NCBI RefSeq assembly: GCF_035222485.1
Contig: NW_026946672.1
Coordinates: 1,116,001 to 1,180,000 of the forward strand
Source of the DNA: Podospora pseudoanserina
Lineage: Eukaryota > Ascomycota > Sordariomycetes > Sordariales > Podosporaceae
DNA: 64,000 bases
Reading direction: 5' to 3'
Shown here: positions 47,601-60,114 of the stretch, one piece after another
Layout: every line of letters starts with the position of its first letter
Position numbering within the stretch: the stretch's first letter is position 1
Program-made: the position numbers and the translations under genes
Notes under the pieces: model-generated
The model's database searches: none
Told to the model about the DNA's origin: nothing
What the model saw: the letters and a program-made list of their open reading frames with translations, nothing else

Positions 47601-49710
47601 CCAGAAGCAGGCCCATCGTCTGGAAGCGGGCCTGTTTGCTACCAGCTGCCCCTTTGCCACGGACTGGAGGACGAGATTAGTGACGTGCATTGTCGATCAT
47701 GCTAGGAATACCACCTCACCTCTTGATATGGTGGCATAGTGTAGGGGATGAGGGGTCACGTCTCACACGCACGCTGGTTCGGAAAAAGGTACAGCCCCTT
47801 TGTTTGATAAGGCACACAGTGAAAGACTCCGACTTGGTTTCCGAGATATGGGAAGACTCTTGTCCCCCGTATCTCGACCCTGACGGGTAAGCCCGGGTTT
47901 TGGAGGTTGGCGGCGGTGCAGCAGGGGCCTCAGATCAATATACCTGGCGTTGGCAGACCCCGAATCCGCTCAGGTCCACGGTAGTCTCGATGACCCCTCG
48001 TCGTCATCACCATCATCATCATCATCCAGTTGCTTGGTGGGAATGGCACGGCGATTGCTGCAGGTACGCTAGCCGCAGCAGGGTTCTGATCCGAAAGCTC
48101 TTATCTCGGTGCTATGGGTTATCAGGAGGGGTAGCATATGGCTGCAACCGAAGCCTTGCCCAGCTTTGATCCAATGCCGGGAGTTTGGCCGAGATATCAC
48201 GGCAAGTCTTTTTTTCTTCATGTGGGATTCTGCCTGCCTCCCACGCAGGAGAGATATTGGGGGTCTCAGTGGGGACGTGCACGGGGGCCTTCCGTGATGT
48301 TTTGTTTCTCTTCTACACCACTCTTGGCACAGCTACACACAGTGTGTGCTTTTACAGAGGGGCAAGCCTCGGAGACATCCGGGTGTTGAATTGCTTCAAA
48401 CTCTCTCTCTCATTATTATCCACACAACCACCCACGGGGGGGCTGTGTCCCGACTTTTTGTCGAGGATGACTGAATTCGAGATTTCGCTGACGTCTAGGA
48501 ATTTGCCAGTGGGTAAGGATTCTATGTTTATAGCCAGGCAATTCGGGAGAATCTCCCGCCTCGGGGCGGAGATCACAGGGATTGTCGGGGCTCCACCGGA
48601 GATCCAATGCTTAACACAACCTCCATTGTGTCAGGCTCTGCCTTGTCAAGCCTTCTTGATGACTCCGGTCTCGCACTAGGATGTTGCCGGTTAGTTATCA
48701 GTGTCGACTCATCGCTTCACAGCAAAGTATTATTCTTGGAAACAGTCGGTCACCGTGGCGACAATCACGCAAGGCTATGAAATATGTCCAAGATTGGAGC
48801 AAGTGGGAATGGTCCCGACAGTTCGGTCCGTTTATTTTTTTCTTTCGGCACATGTCTTGACCTTGTGTCAGTGACACAAGTTGTCAAACTGGTAGCACTT
48901 GAACAATGTGGATCAACAACACAAAAAGCAAAAGGCTTCACTTCCCAGGTCTCGTGATCTATCCCCGACGTCCCCGAGTATGCTTCTGTCCTTCCCATCG
49001 GCGTCCTGATCTCAGACTTCGGGATACACACAGACGCGGGAAGAAAAAGGGGGATACCCTTTTTTGATACAAGATCGGGCGGGGAGAACATCTGTGCTGT
49101 TGCATGAGATATCTCACTGCATAGTTATGGCTGAGATACAAGAGGAACCCGGGGAGAGACGATCCCCCGCGAGACTAATGTAAAAAAAGAAACATCTCGT
49201 CGTCATATCCTTCACCGATCACGGTTCCTCTCATCCCTTACATGCATCATCGAGGGATGTGACAGGGTGCAAAAGACACCGAGGACAGGGACGCGGACGG
49301 GACACTTTTTTCTTTCTCGGTTCCCTCGGCAGTGGCTTCTCAACTGCCTGACACCGATGCTTTGGATCTGGGAATGTGTTTGGCTGGGATTGGGTGGTTT
49401 GGTGTAAGCACACAGTGCCCGCAACTTATGCAGTTTTCTTTTCTTTTTTGCTTTGGGACCCAACCAGATTTTGAACGTGTGTGCGGTGACCGATCGGGTT
49501 ATCGGGCTTATTATACACTACATACAATACGTCGGGCTTCTATTGTTTTTCTTTTGTTGGGTTTCTGTGTAGGTCCCCTATCAAACGCACAAGATGAAAA
49601 GACATGCGTGGCGCTTACGTTGATACACAAGACACAGGACACATGCTACTTTTTACGCGCGGTTGGAAAGACGATGATGGTAACAGGACACCAACAAGGC
49701 ATAACACCAT

Positions 49711-49783
49711 CTTTTCTTTTTTTCTTTTTTTCTTTTTTTTTTCTTTTTTTTTTTTGCCCCGATCTTTTTTTTCTTTCTTTTTT
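49711..49783. repeat. Long polypyrimidine (T-rich) tract
   Basis: About 70 bases almost entirely T with spaced C, made of CTTTTTT-like units, interrupted once by GCCCCGA. Confidence 0.75.
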
Positions 49784-50973
49784 GGACAACAAAAGTCAGG
49801 GGTTTGTTGCACACATCACCAAAGCTGTGTGTGTGAGGGTGTTGTTGATGTTGTCATGTTTCACTTCTGTAAGTCACGTTACAAGGTCTCAAAAGCCCGT
49901 CCTTCGGGTTACCAAATGAGGCAAAAGACCGTGCTTGCAAAGAAGGTGTTGGTGGGACTGTACAGTGGCGAGAAAATGCAGTCAGACTTTCGGAAAAGGA
50001 AAGAGAAAAAAACGGCAAAAAAACACTTCGAGAAGGTGAGCGGCACAGTACAGTACGAAATGGGATGATGGAATGGGGGTAACATTGAAGCTTGCGGCAC
50101 TGCTTGAACAGACGAAAAAGGCGGCACTGATTAAGATTGGACATGGATATCGGTTCAACCAAGGAAATTGTTGTCAACATTCCCAGGCGGCTAGAATATG
50201 GCAACAGAACAAAATGCTATTTGTTGGGGGGAAGGGGAAAAAGAAAAGAAAAGCCGATGGAACCCGTAAAGCTGCCCGTCCCATTCGGTGGTTCCAGATA
50301 TGAGATATCAATGGTGTCAGCGGGGGGACCGTTGGGAGTGGTTTTCTTGGACTTTCTTGGATTTCTATAATACTGGGTCTTTGATATGACGAGACTACAA
50401 CGTAGTGTTGGTAGGTAAAGTGTCGGCGAACCCGATATGATCCCTCTTTTTCCTGTGAGCGTGATAAAAAAGCCGGACTTGTCACTACTCCAGCGAAGGG
50501 AGTAATATAGTGCTTACCTACCAGAGAAAAAGTCGGAACCGCATTTCGTTGGAGTCGGATGGATCACGGAGTTTGAATAGTAACAACCCCCCCCCCTCCC
50601 TCCCCTCACTGGCCAGCCTTTTTTGAAACCCAGTCCCACCAGCCCTATCATCATCATCGGACAGAAGCAAACAAAAATAAGGTGCTCACCTTCCCACACC
50701 TTTTTCTCACCGCTCGCAAGCGTTACTTGCGGCGGTTAGATAGACCGGTGTGTGCGTGCGCAAGTCAGCGGCTTGGTCAGGGCTTGGAAGGGTTCATGTG
50801 TGTGCGTGCTCCCCCGAGGATGATTGAGTGGGTGGGTGTGATGACCAGTGTGACGGGTCTGGGATACGGGGGGTCATGGTGATGCTCCCAAGACGGGAAG
50901 AAAAAGATGGTGTGAACCAAAAGGTCGGTTGCTCGCATGGGGGTTTGGTCAGGTGAGTTTGTTGCCTTGTCCC

Positions 50974-50993
50974 TTTTTTTTTTTTTTTTTTTT
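50974..50993. repeat. Poly-T tract
   Basis: Twenty consecutive T residues; it faces the poly-A tract at 51188 about 195 bases away. Confidence 0.85.
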
Positions 50994-51108
50994 CCTTCCC
51001 TTTTCTATCGCACTGTGTCGCCATTGTACACAACCTGGCCGAGTTGACAAGGCTTGTGTGTGTATGTGGTTGATGGTACTCAAATGCAAGGTACCAACAA
51101 CCACCTAT

Positions 51109-51128
51109 CTACCTACCTACCTACCTAC
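51109..51128. repeat. CTAC microsatellite
   Basis: Five tandem CTAC units, lying between the poly-T and poly-A tracts. Confidence 0.8.
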
Positions 51129-51187
51129 CCCAAGCAAATAGAAAAGAAACAAACTGCCGCTTTTAGTACATCAACCTGACTCTTTTG

Positions 51188-51212
51188 AAAAAAAAAAAAA
51201 AAAAAAAAAAAA
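51188..51212. repeat. Poly-A tract
   Basis: Twenty-five consecutive A residues in non-coding sequence. Confidence 0.85.
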
Positions 51213-51810
51213 CTGCAAACTGTGTGTGGGGGGTATGTTGATCTGTCATATCCAGGACCGTCTTAGGACCTTTAAGGGTAACAACAGAGATAGGGTAAAC
51301 TCGGTTTAGGTAGATTACGGGTCTGATCAGACACAAGTTTTGGTACGAAAACGGTGTTGTGGAAGCAAACATGTTGCTGGAAGAGGAAAGTCGTAGTAGC
51401 TCTTGTGCGTTGAGTTTGGGACCTGTGATGATATCATCTGACAGTGAATGAAAGAAACATGTTCCTAATCTTGGTAGGACACAGTGGTTATGCTAGTCGA
51501 GTCACCAATAGACGGAACCAGAGGCAGAAAGCTCAACGTGCAAAGATCAAGAGACATTGCACTAAAACACTCCAATTCAAAGCTCAGCTCAATTCGCATT
51601 CCCCTGAACCACCCCCCCTTCCCCCAACCACCAATGCTCATGCCATTAACCCAAACACCCCTTCTCCCTTCCCTTGCTCCCACCTCTTGCTCCCACCCCT
51701 TCCTCCCACCCCTCCCCCCTTTTCCATCTCAGTGTCCCTTTTTTAAAAGTCCATCCACAAACATTACAAAACACAAAACTTGCTCAATATTAATAACATG
51801 ATAATATAAA

Positions 51811-51832
51811 ACAACAACAACAACAACAACAA
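51811..51832. repeat. CAA microsatellite
   Basis: Seven CAA units about 100 bases beyond the DRS2 stop codon, probably in its 3' untranslated region. Confidence 0.8.
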
Positions 51833-51925
51833 CCACCCACCTCCCCTCCACTTCCAACATCCATCCCACCTTCTTGAACCCAACCAACAACACACACAAA
51901 AAAAGAGAGACAAAAGAAGAAGAGA

Positions 51926-54900
51926 TCATTGCACCGGCCTCGAACTAGCCATCTCTCCATACCGTCCTCTATGCTGCGTAGTATCATACGCCTGCAACAC
52001 TCTCGTCTGCGACTCGTCCGCCGCCGAAAAGGCGTACCCCCTCTGCTTCCTCATCCTCTGCACCTGCCTCACTTTTCTAATCGCCTTTTGGAATTGTTCC
52101 ATTCTGTTTCCCCAATGTTAGCATCCAATTCCCTACCGCTTGCGAGTCCAAAAAACATACCTCGGCCTATAATCCTGAATATTATACTTTTGAATCTCCT
52201 GCACATGGTGATACGCCTCCGGCTTCCACAACCTCTTGCTAAACTTCCACGCAAAATCCCTCGACAAGCACAAAATCGCCAGCGTCGGCATCTGGATCCA
52301 AAATTGCGGGCTGGAAAACAGCAAGGGGATGATCCCGTGGTATTCCGTCGAAAAGTTGAGCTTGGGCGCGACAATGCCGTAGACAGCTACAAACACCACC
52401 CAAATCACAAACGAGCCTGGGATGGCGATGACGTGGTACTTGGTCCAGTTGTTCGTCACCAACGCGGCCTTGCCAAGAACAGTCAACAAGACGGCGCCGT
52501 ACATGGCTGTACCCCAGACCCATTTTCCGGCGGGGACGCTGTTGCCTTGGACACCATCGTTGATCCAGAAGAGGGAGCCGCCAATGTAGAGCAGGAGAGA
52601 GTGGTAGACCGCGTTGGAGATCCAGGAGGCAAAGACGCGCTTGTTGAAGAAGCTGTTGCTCTGACCAAGGTTGTAGAGTTGGGGATAGCGGTCAAGCAGG
52701 CGGGCGGAGACAAACTGGTCGAGGATACCAAGTACGAGGGGAGGGAGGACCGTGTAAAAGACGTTGTAGAAGGAGAGGGTCCAGGATTCGTAAATGACTT
52801 CACCAGAGAAGACGTTTTGGAACGTGTACTGGGATAACAATTAGCATGATCTTCACCCTTTCAGTTCTCACACAGAAACCTACCCAAAACTGCGTCAGAT
52901 ACAAGGTAATGTTCTTGTAAAAAGAAAACAAAATAGCCTTCGCCACACGGTGATAACTCCACGCACCGTGCACAAGCAACAGCTTCCTCAGGTACCGGAA
53001 CTGAGCAATGGAAACATCAGCACTGCGGGCAGCCTGGAGACCTTCCATACCACTGATACCAATACCAATATGAGCAGCCTGAATCATGGAAACGTCGTTG
53101 GCTCCATCGCCAATAGCGAGAAGAATCGACTGCTTCTGATACTTCTTGACCAGCTTAACCACCATGGCCTTTTGCAGGGGAGACACACGGCAGCAAATAA
53201 CCGCCTTGCACATGACCGCGAGATCGAGAAAAAGCTTCTCCATGTCCTTCTCCAGGGCATACGTTAGGGATTTTCCATCAATGACCAGAGCCAGAGTATC
53301 CATCTCAATCGTCGCATCGGTTTGATTCCGAATGGCATCAATCTTCTTTTGCAGGTTGTCCCTTGTAGCATCGGCATCCTCCTCGTTAACAATGAGCAGC
53401 ATCATGTCTTCGCTGAGAAGCTTGCAACTCATGCCAATATTGATGGCAGTTTCTTGTCTGTCGCCAGTGAGGACCCAGACCTTGATACCGGCCTCCTGAA
53501 GCGTGTGAATAGTCTCGGGGACACCATCTTGCAGCTTGTCCTCAATAGCGGTGGCACCAAGCAGGTAGAAGTCATGCTCAATGAGCTCCGCAGCCTTGTC
53601 GAGTTCGTCTGCGCGGTTTCCGCCGACAGTCGTCTGGGCCTTTTCATAGATCTGGAACCACTCCTGGAACTCATGTTCAGGAACCTCGCGCATGGCCAAG
53701 CACAGAGTCCGGAGACCTTCCGACGCATACTCCTCGAGATGGCGAAGCGTGACATCGACATGCGGGTTGTTATCGTTCAGACGCTCCAAGATAACAGTAT
53801 CAGCACCCTTGGTGTAGCAGCGAACCACCCCGTCAGGGCAGCGGTATATGGTAGTCATTCTCTTTCTGGTGGAGTTGAACTCGCACACAGCCAAAAGCTC
53901 GTACTCGAGCCTTTCACCATTGGCCTCGATAATCACAGCGCGGGGCTTACGAGCCACAAACTTGTAGCCCAGCTGCACAGCTCCTTCGACAAGAGCACCT
54001 TCGTCAGGAGAAGCAGCCTGGTACTTGATGTTGCCAGTGTCGCTCGTCTCGGGGATAACCGTGTGGCAGGTGGCCAGCAGGGCAAGAAAGTGGTGAATGG
54101 CCTGGGCGCTAGGGTGGCTCTTAATGTTCTCCCTGAGCTGCCTAAACTCATGGATGCCAACTTCGACACCATCCTCCATCGTCGGCACGCGGTCCTCGGG
54201 CACCTTTTCGGCATACATAATTCCAGCAATCGAACACGCCTTGAACTCCATCATATTGCAGGTCAAGGTACCAGTCTTGTCGGAAAACACATATTCCACC
54301 ATGCCCAACTCCTCCACCAAACTCGACGTGCGGCAGTTCGCAGGGGTGTCGTTGACGTCGTAGTAGATATCCATATCGTCATTGATGAGAATGCCGTGCC
54401 AGTACTTGACCAATTCGAGGGTGACGAAGAGAGAGATGGGAACCAAAGCGGAGAAGAGCACCCAGTACGTTACCATATCCTTGATAAAGAGACGAGCAAC
54501 AGCAGCGGCGCCGTCCATGGAATCCAGGTAGAGATAAGCGAGGGCGTCACCTTGAACGCTTTGCTGGACAAGATGACCGATGGTAGAGATGGCACTGAGA
54601 ACCAAAAGAATACCGACGAGAACCAACACGAGGGTGTTGAGCTGTTTCTCAACCCTGGTGCGTTTGATGGGGGTCGCCGTTGCATTTCGCATGAGCTTGG
54701 TCTCGTGGCCGGTGAACACAACCACACCGTGGATCCAGGGGGTGTTGCGCAAAGTAGCACCACGAAGCAACAGCTGCTCGGGATTCAGGGGCAGCTCTTT
54801 CTCTCCTCCACCAGCCTGCATCGTTAGGGTAGCTTCGTATGTGTAAAGGCTGCTGTTGGGCTGCTCGGACTTGATCCTGCCTCCCAACCTGCCAAGATCA

Positions 54901-56099
54901 CTCGAGCTAACCATTGTCGACGTCTCGGGTAGGGCCTGCTTGATTTTCAGATTGGTTTCTCCATCCAGGTTTGCGGTTTCGATATAGCACAATCCTTCCG
55001 GCTCCGAGCTTGCCACCAAGACCAAATCGGCCGGGAAAGGCTCCTCGGACTCAACCCGAATAATGTCGCCCACAGAAACATTGATCCACTTCGTTTCCTC
55101 AAAAGATGACCCTCGTAAGATCCGCGCCTTGGACTGGTTTAGGGCCTTGTCGGCCTGTTTTCGCCGGTAATCCTCCACCAACTCCTTACCCGCTGATACC
55201 AACAACACAACAATAAGGGGACCGATGGTGGTGTATCTGTTTGTTGGCGACAGGCCCGGAATCTGCTGCAAGCCAGCGGTGAACAAGAAGAAAATGTTGG
55301 CAAACTTCGAAAACTGCTCAAACAAGAACTTGGGCAGAAAGGTAGCAATATTGTACTTGGCCGTCGATACGTGGTTGTCGACGTACTTGTTTGCGGCGTT
55401 CGCTGGGGGGTTGTTGAGATGGATGATTCGGGGTCCGAGTGTCGACGGGTCGGGCTTCGACCGTCCGAAGCCGAACTTGAAATTCCCCTTATCCTTCGGC
55501 GGAGGAGCCCCCCCTCCGGCACCCCCGGGTTCGGGTCTTGGTCCCGTCCGTGATTCCGTCAGTGGCAGATCCATTTCCGAGTATCCCTGACCCATTCCAA
55601 GCTTGTTTTTCACTCTTCCGAGCAAGCCGCCACCCAGGCTCAGAACACTATTACGGTTCCTCGCATTGGCCGCCGCTGCGGAATCAGCGCCGGGCGCTCC
55701 CCCGGCCTGGTAATATGAGGTCCCATCCTCCGGATAGTCGTCAAAGTCGTCGGCGTATCTCTGGTAGTTGCCTAGATCTGACGTCTGGCTGTATTGCCTG
55801 TTGACCGGTTGCGATCCATACGGGCTTGCGGGGCCTGCGGCGGAAGCCGATGTGCCAACAGGTGGTGGCCCCCTCCCTCCTGGTTGTTGTCTTTCCTGTC
55901 CAGAGCCTACAAAGTCATCGTAGGATACCGAGGGACGCGCCTGCGCACCGTCCTGGTCGTAGGCATATGAATTTAAGAGGTCGTCGTCGGTCAAGGCTGA
56001 CCGCTGGCCTGTGCTGTATACGGGCTGATCATTGTCGAGATCGAGCAGGAGATCATTTCGCGGGGGCGCGGGACCCCCGGGAGGCGGACGGCCTGTCAT
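51926..56099 (-). CDS. DRS2: P4-ATPase phospholipid flippase DRS2
   Basis: Three exons, 52884-56099, 52161-52828 and 51926-52103, give 1353 aa, the usual DRS2 length. The introns (55 and 57 nt) have GTAGGT/GTATGT donors and CTAAT/CTAAC branch sites. It flips phosphatidylserine and phosphatidylethanolamine to the cytosolic leaflet of trans-Golgi and endosomal membranes using ATP. Visible motifs are DGETNLK in the actuator region, DKTGTLT with phosphorylated Asp607, and GDGANDVSMI at the hinge, with ten membrane segments expected. The cytosolic N-terminus is long, Pro/Gly-rich and disordered. The last exon supplies the tail with QRGYAFS and YDTT, the conserved autoregulatory C-terminal motif of DRS2/ATP8A flippases, which argues against DNF-type membership. 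It needs a CDC50 partner, not seen in this window. Confidence 0.96.
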
Positions 56100-56991
56100 G
56101 CCTCAAGGCGTCGCCGCTTCGGCCAATCGGTGGTGGGAGACACGGTCAAGGGGTGTGTCGAAGCATAAATCAATGGGCAGATCGATGGGACGCGGGGGAA
56201 TCGTTGTTAGCTGTAGTCGTCGTGGTACTTCGTGTGCAGTCGTGAATTGGGTATGTATGTCTAGGTCTATCGCAAACTCGGGGCGGGGTGTGGTGTTGCG
56301 GCGTGCGACGAGCTGAAGTTGCAAGTTAAAAAAAATAACACGGCGCCGTGTTCTTTGATATGAGAGAGCACAGCCTCCTTTCATCAACCGGCGGAGGATT
56401 CGCGGACTGGGGTCTGGGCTACAAGACCCGTTGTCGTCGTCAGCCGTGGGCCCCGTAGGTTGTCTCTCTGCGCCCAACTCCAGTGGGCAAACGTTTCGAG
56501 CGATGGCTGTCAAAGCCGAGGATGTCGTAACAACGTGATGCTGCCGAGCAGCAAGGGGGGTGGTGAGGTAGTGATATGAAGAACTGGAAACCCAAGACAC
56601 TTTTTGGCGGGCTTCTTCAGGAGAACGGCGCAACCTGACTTTGGCTGTAGGGAGTGCTAGCGCGGATTGCCTTGGGACGTCACAGCCCTGCCTGTAAAAG
56701 CCGGCCCCTGCGAAGAAGTGTTTCGGAGTGGCTGACAGCAGCCAATCACCGACACGAGGCCGCCTCAGAGCTGTCCCACGAAGAGTGACTAAGCAACTTG
56801 CTTGGTAGGCGTCCACTGCAGTGGCGGACCCTAGCTTCACTTACAGCAACTCATCTCATCTTTCATCATTCATTCATTCGCTCACTCACAACGGGCCATA
56901 TCTGACACGGTCACCAGCGCATTTGACGCTTTTCCAAACCGACCTCACAACCAATCCAGAACAGCAATACCGATTCTTCACATCAGACAAA
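56100..56991. other. Divergent promoter region, DRS2 and CRIPT
   Basis: The 892 bases between the two start codons. A frame open upstream of CRIPT could start at 56821, but its extra residues are not conserved-looking, so I treat them as leader. TCATTCATTC-type repeats occur near 56865-56880. No other gene is supported. Confidence 0.55.
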
Positions 56992-57402
56992 ATGGTCTGC
57001 GGAAAATGCCAAAAACTCAGCTCAACCACACTAGCCACGCCGGGCGTCAAGAAGAAGAGTGAGATGTACTACGGCTCAGCCGCCTCATCATCAGCATCGT
57101 CGTCCAAATCAGCCACCCTCGGGCAGAACGGCATTTCCAAGAGCAAGCTGCTGTCAAAAGCGGCGAAGAACCCATATGCTCAGTATTCGAGTTCTTGCAC
57201 GCAATGCAAGACCAAGGTAAACCAAGGGCACACATATTGCCACAAGTGCGCATACAAGGCAGCTGGTGGGTTTCTCTTTTCTGGTTAGCAGTTGGGATTG
57301 TTAGCTGACATTGTCACAGCCTGCGCCGTGTGTGGTAAGCCAGAAAAGAAAAAGTCAGCAGCAGCGCCAATTGTGGATGGCACCAAGAGGTCTCTGAAGT
57401 GA
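56992..57402 (+). CDS. CRIPT: CRIPT-family zinc protein
   Basis: Two exons, 56992-57265 and 57320-57402, give 118 aa. The 54-nt intron starts GTGGGT and ends ACAG, and the second exon completes the fourth cysteine pair. Four C-x2-C pairs are present (Cys3/6, 69/72, 83/86, 93/96), with the typical start MVCGKCQKLS and the core NPYAQYSSSCTQCKTKVNQG. Residues 28-45 form a Ser/Ala insertion that makes it longer than the roughly 100-aa animal protein. Animal CRIPT binds PDZ domains, and human CRIPT has also been found in minor-spliceosome complexes; the fungal role is not known, and a spliceosome link is inference. The start at 56992 is chosen because homologues begin with this MVCGKC. Confidence 0.92.
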
Positions 57403-57647
57403 GTGATGAAGATGGGACTGGTGGAGGTCGGGTCAGAAGGTCAGGCGCCAGGCATCGGGAACTGACGCGAGGTGTGTATCATTCCCTGGGTTTCATGTTC
57501 ATTGCTAAATCAGGCGTTTTGGCGCATTTCACGGGCGGTCTCGTTCAGAATTCTCAGTCATAACAAACATAGTAAAATCGAAATTATCCTAAACAACCGT
57601 ATTATATCATAAACACACCTGACTTGCCACCCCCAATCTTGTCTCTT

Positions 57648-58700
57648 TCAAATCGAAGCCTTGAACCCCAACGCCCTCCCCTTGAGCAACTCCCCCACAA
57701 ACTCCCCAATAGCCTTGTTAACCTCTTCCGGATTCTCCCACGTAGCCCAATGATTAGCCTCCACCTCTCTCTTGATCAACCCCCTGGGGAAAAACTGCTC
57801 CATATTATCCGCCATCTTCGGCGGCAAGGCAGTGTCCCTCGTCGCGGTAAGAATCATGCCCGGCACCTCAACCTTGCTCTTCCCCTCCTTCACCAAATCA
57901 GCCTTCTCCTCCTCGTAATTCACGTCCCACGTCCGGTAGTAATTCATCGGGGCGTGGACCCCGTTACGCTCATACTGGTCAACGTAAAACTCCAGCTCCT
58001 CCTCGGACAACAACTCTGACTTGTCCACTTTGACTCCTTCGTCAAAAAGGGAGAGGTCAATCCCCACGTTGGCGACGAAATGGCCCTTGCCGGTTTTGCT
58101 GTCTTTGCTGCCGTAGAGGATGTTTAGAAACTTTCTGATGCCGTCCCTCCCGGCGGCCTGGATTTTGTTTTCGAGGGTGGGATCTTCGAATTGGAGCTGG
58201 TAGGCAAAGTTGGGGAGGAACTGGTCGATGAGGACCTTTTTGGGGATGTAACCCTGGCTGTTGGGGGCGTTGTAAGGGGTGCAGATGCTGAAGACGCCCA
58301 GGATGAGGGCGGGGTGCCGGAGGGCGAGGCGCCAGACGATGGCGCCGCCCCAGTCGTGGCCGCCGAGGATGATGGGGTGGGAGGGGGAGACGAGCTGAAT
58401 GAGGGAGGCGAGGTCGGTGGAGAGGGATTTGTAGGAATAGGGCGGGATGGGGGAGGGGGCGGAGGAGAGGCCGTAGCCTAGCATGTCGGGGACGATGACG
58501 CGGAGGGAGAGGGAGGTGAGGAAGGGGATTTGGTGGCGCCAGCCGAAGGAGAGGTCGGGGAAGCCATGGATGAGGACTACCGTCGCGGCGGGGGTGCCGC
58601 TGGAGGGGAGGGCTTCGAGGTAGTGGTAGGTGTGTCCTGAGGGGAGGGTGGTGGTGTGGTGTTTGACGCGGGGGTCGTTGGGGACGAGTTTGTCGACCAT
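57648..58700 (-). CDS. Epoxide hydrolase, alpha/beta-hydrolase fold
   Basis: Single 350-aa frame, intact. It carries the oxyanion-hole motif HGFP (45-48), the nucleophile motif GGHDWGG with Asp116, a cap region with Tyr167 and Tyr254/255 placed to activate the epoxide, the acid Asp289 (TATRDTALPP) and the base His317 (EANHW). Nucleophilic Asp rather than Ser and the paired tyrosines point to soluble epoxide hydrolase, which opens epoxides to vicinal diols, over a lipase or haloalkane dehalogenase. No signal peptide; the C-terminus KASI is not a clear peroxisomal signal. The physiological substrate could be fatty-acid or xenobiotic epoxides. It faces CRIPT tail to tail with 245 bases between the stops. 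Confidence 0.92.
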   Translation of the reverse strand: MVDKLVPNDPRVKHHTTTLPSGHTYHYLEALPSSGTPAATVVLIHGFPDLSFGWRHQIPFLTSLSLRVIVPDMLGYGLSSAPSPIPPYSYKSLSTDLASLIQLVSPSHPIILGGHDWGGAIVWRLALRHPALILGVFSICTPYNAPNSQGYIPKKVLIDQFLPNFAYQLQFEDPTLENKIQAAGRDGIRKFLNILYGSKDSKTGKGHFVANVGIDLSLFDEGVKVDKSELLSEEELEFYVDQYERNGVHAPMNYYRTWDVNYEEEKADLVKEGKSKVEVPGMILTATRDTALPPKMADNMEQFFPRGLIKREVEANHWATWENPEEVNKAIGEFVGELLKGRALGFKASI

Positions 58701-60114
58701 TTTTTTGGCGGTTTTAGGGGGCTTGATTCTGGAAAAGGGGTAAGTAAATAAAGTTTGGTGATGACGGTGGTGGTGGCGTCAAGGGGGTGGTGGTGTCTTA
58801 CCCAACGGTGTTTATGCGTGGTGTCTCTCAGGGGCTGTCAACGTCTACCATTCAACGTCCAACCAAAGACACGCAACCGAGTTCAAATTTCAAACCCACG
58901 CTGAATGAACTCTCAAATCATACAACAAACCAAAAGAAGTGATGATGGTTTATATACCAACTCACAACCCTACTGCAACAATCATACCTGCAATCGGTTG
59001 CATGAAGCCCCGCATTTCCCTTTCAACAGCTGCGTCATGAATTCCGATCCCGAGTCTAAGCCGTTGCTTGCCCATGCAGCAAAGCCAAGAGCTCCCCCCC
59101 TCATGCCACCCAAAAGGGCCAACCGATTTGATCGATTCCGGGAACCAGAATCCATATCCAGGTACCACGGCCGAGGCATTTGCTTGGTGGATTTGTGAGC
59201 CTCTAATAAGAAATCGGCAGATATAGTACCTACCTATGCAAGCCGCCATTGAAATTGATTAGCTGATGTTAACTCCGCTTTGCTCCGTCCTACCTATCTA
59301 CTGTGCTTTATCGCCATCAATCCATCATTGACTCCAACCAAGCAACAAAATCTCTTTTCATCTTCTCTGGTACACTCCCATCAGTTGTGAACCCTTAGCG
59401 AAGAGACCCCCTTTTTTTGGTGTTTTGTCTTCTCGTATCCAAAAACCAACAACCCCTTGCCCACTTACTACCCCCCAAATCCTGCCTGTCAACTGACCTC
59501 GCTACCGCAACCCACTCGGCCACCGCCGGAACGGCATCACCATCTTGGGCAACTGTTCAGCCTCAAACCCCCCTAAACAACGGGTGGCCACGGAATGAAA
59601 ACAAACAACTCAGTTGCATTTTCCGCGCCCTGACTTGAACATCTCACCGTCAAAAGCAAAAAGCATGTAACTAATCAAGTAATCGTTACCTATTCCTGGG
59701 TCATTCATCCGGTCTTACCTCTCACGACATCTCAAATCCATGCACGCCAATGTTGATGTTGAATGATTTCGTGATCCATACTTCTTCCACAGCACACAAC
59801 CACCAGTCAAAGTCATCCCCGATCCTGGTGATCTGATCATTTTAATCAAAGCGGCTTGTCCCGATATCATTATTTCATCATCCGTCTCGTGCCCGTCAAA
59901 GACTTTCCTCAGTCTGGCCCTGGTATACCACTCAAATGCCTCCCCCGGCCTCTGAATTCAACAAGAATAGCAAAAGAAAATCGTAAGACAAAAATAAACG
60001 AAATCAACGCTCCAACAAAAGGAGACCCATGACTGATGATTAATATCCCATCTCCAACTCCCATATCAAAACTTCCCAACTCGATGCCCACACGATAACA
60101 ACGCAGCCGAAGTA
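58701..60114. other. Intergenic, nothing recognised
   Basis: 1.4 kb between the epoxide-hydrolase start and the stop of the pinin-domain gene. The left part is the hydrolase promoter. Open frames are under 100 codons and have no family resemblance. I find no tRNA-like cloverleaf. Confidence 0.5.

Larger units (their letters stand above)
44660..51925. other. 7.3-kb stretch without a supported gene
   Basis: This is the largest gap in the window. The first 0.9 kb is probably promoter and leader of the Ecl1-type gene. From about 45.6 kb to 51.9 kb, open frames of up to 223 codons occur on both strands, overlapping and without domain, codon bias or plausible splice structure. Poly-T, polypyrimidine and poly-A tracts cluster at 49.7-51.2 kb. 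The last few hundred bases include the DRS2 3' untranslated region. Lineage-specific genes or non-coding RNAs cannot be excluded. Confidence 0.45.

Noticed and set aside
49711-49783. Possible hydrophobic membrane protein with Phe/Leu runs
   Set aside because: The apparent hydrophobic segment is only the translation of a T-rich tract.
53322-54827. 501-codon open frame on the plus strand
   Set aside because: Antisense to the DRS2 catalytic core, with no domain; a shadow of high-GC third positions in the real gene.
56821-56991. In-frame N-terminal extension of CRIPT
   Set aside because: Open in frame, but the family starts with MVCGKC at 56992 and the extra residues look like untranslated leader.
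58962-59249. Possible tRNA between the epoxide hydrolase and pinin-domain genes
   Set aside because: CGATTCCGGGAACC resembles a T-arm fragment, but no matching acceptor stem or anticodon arm could be built.
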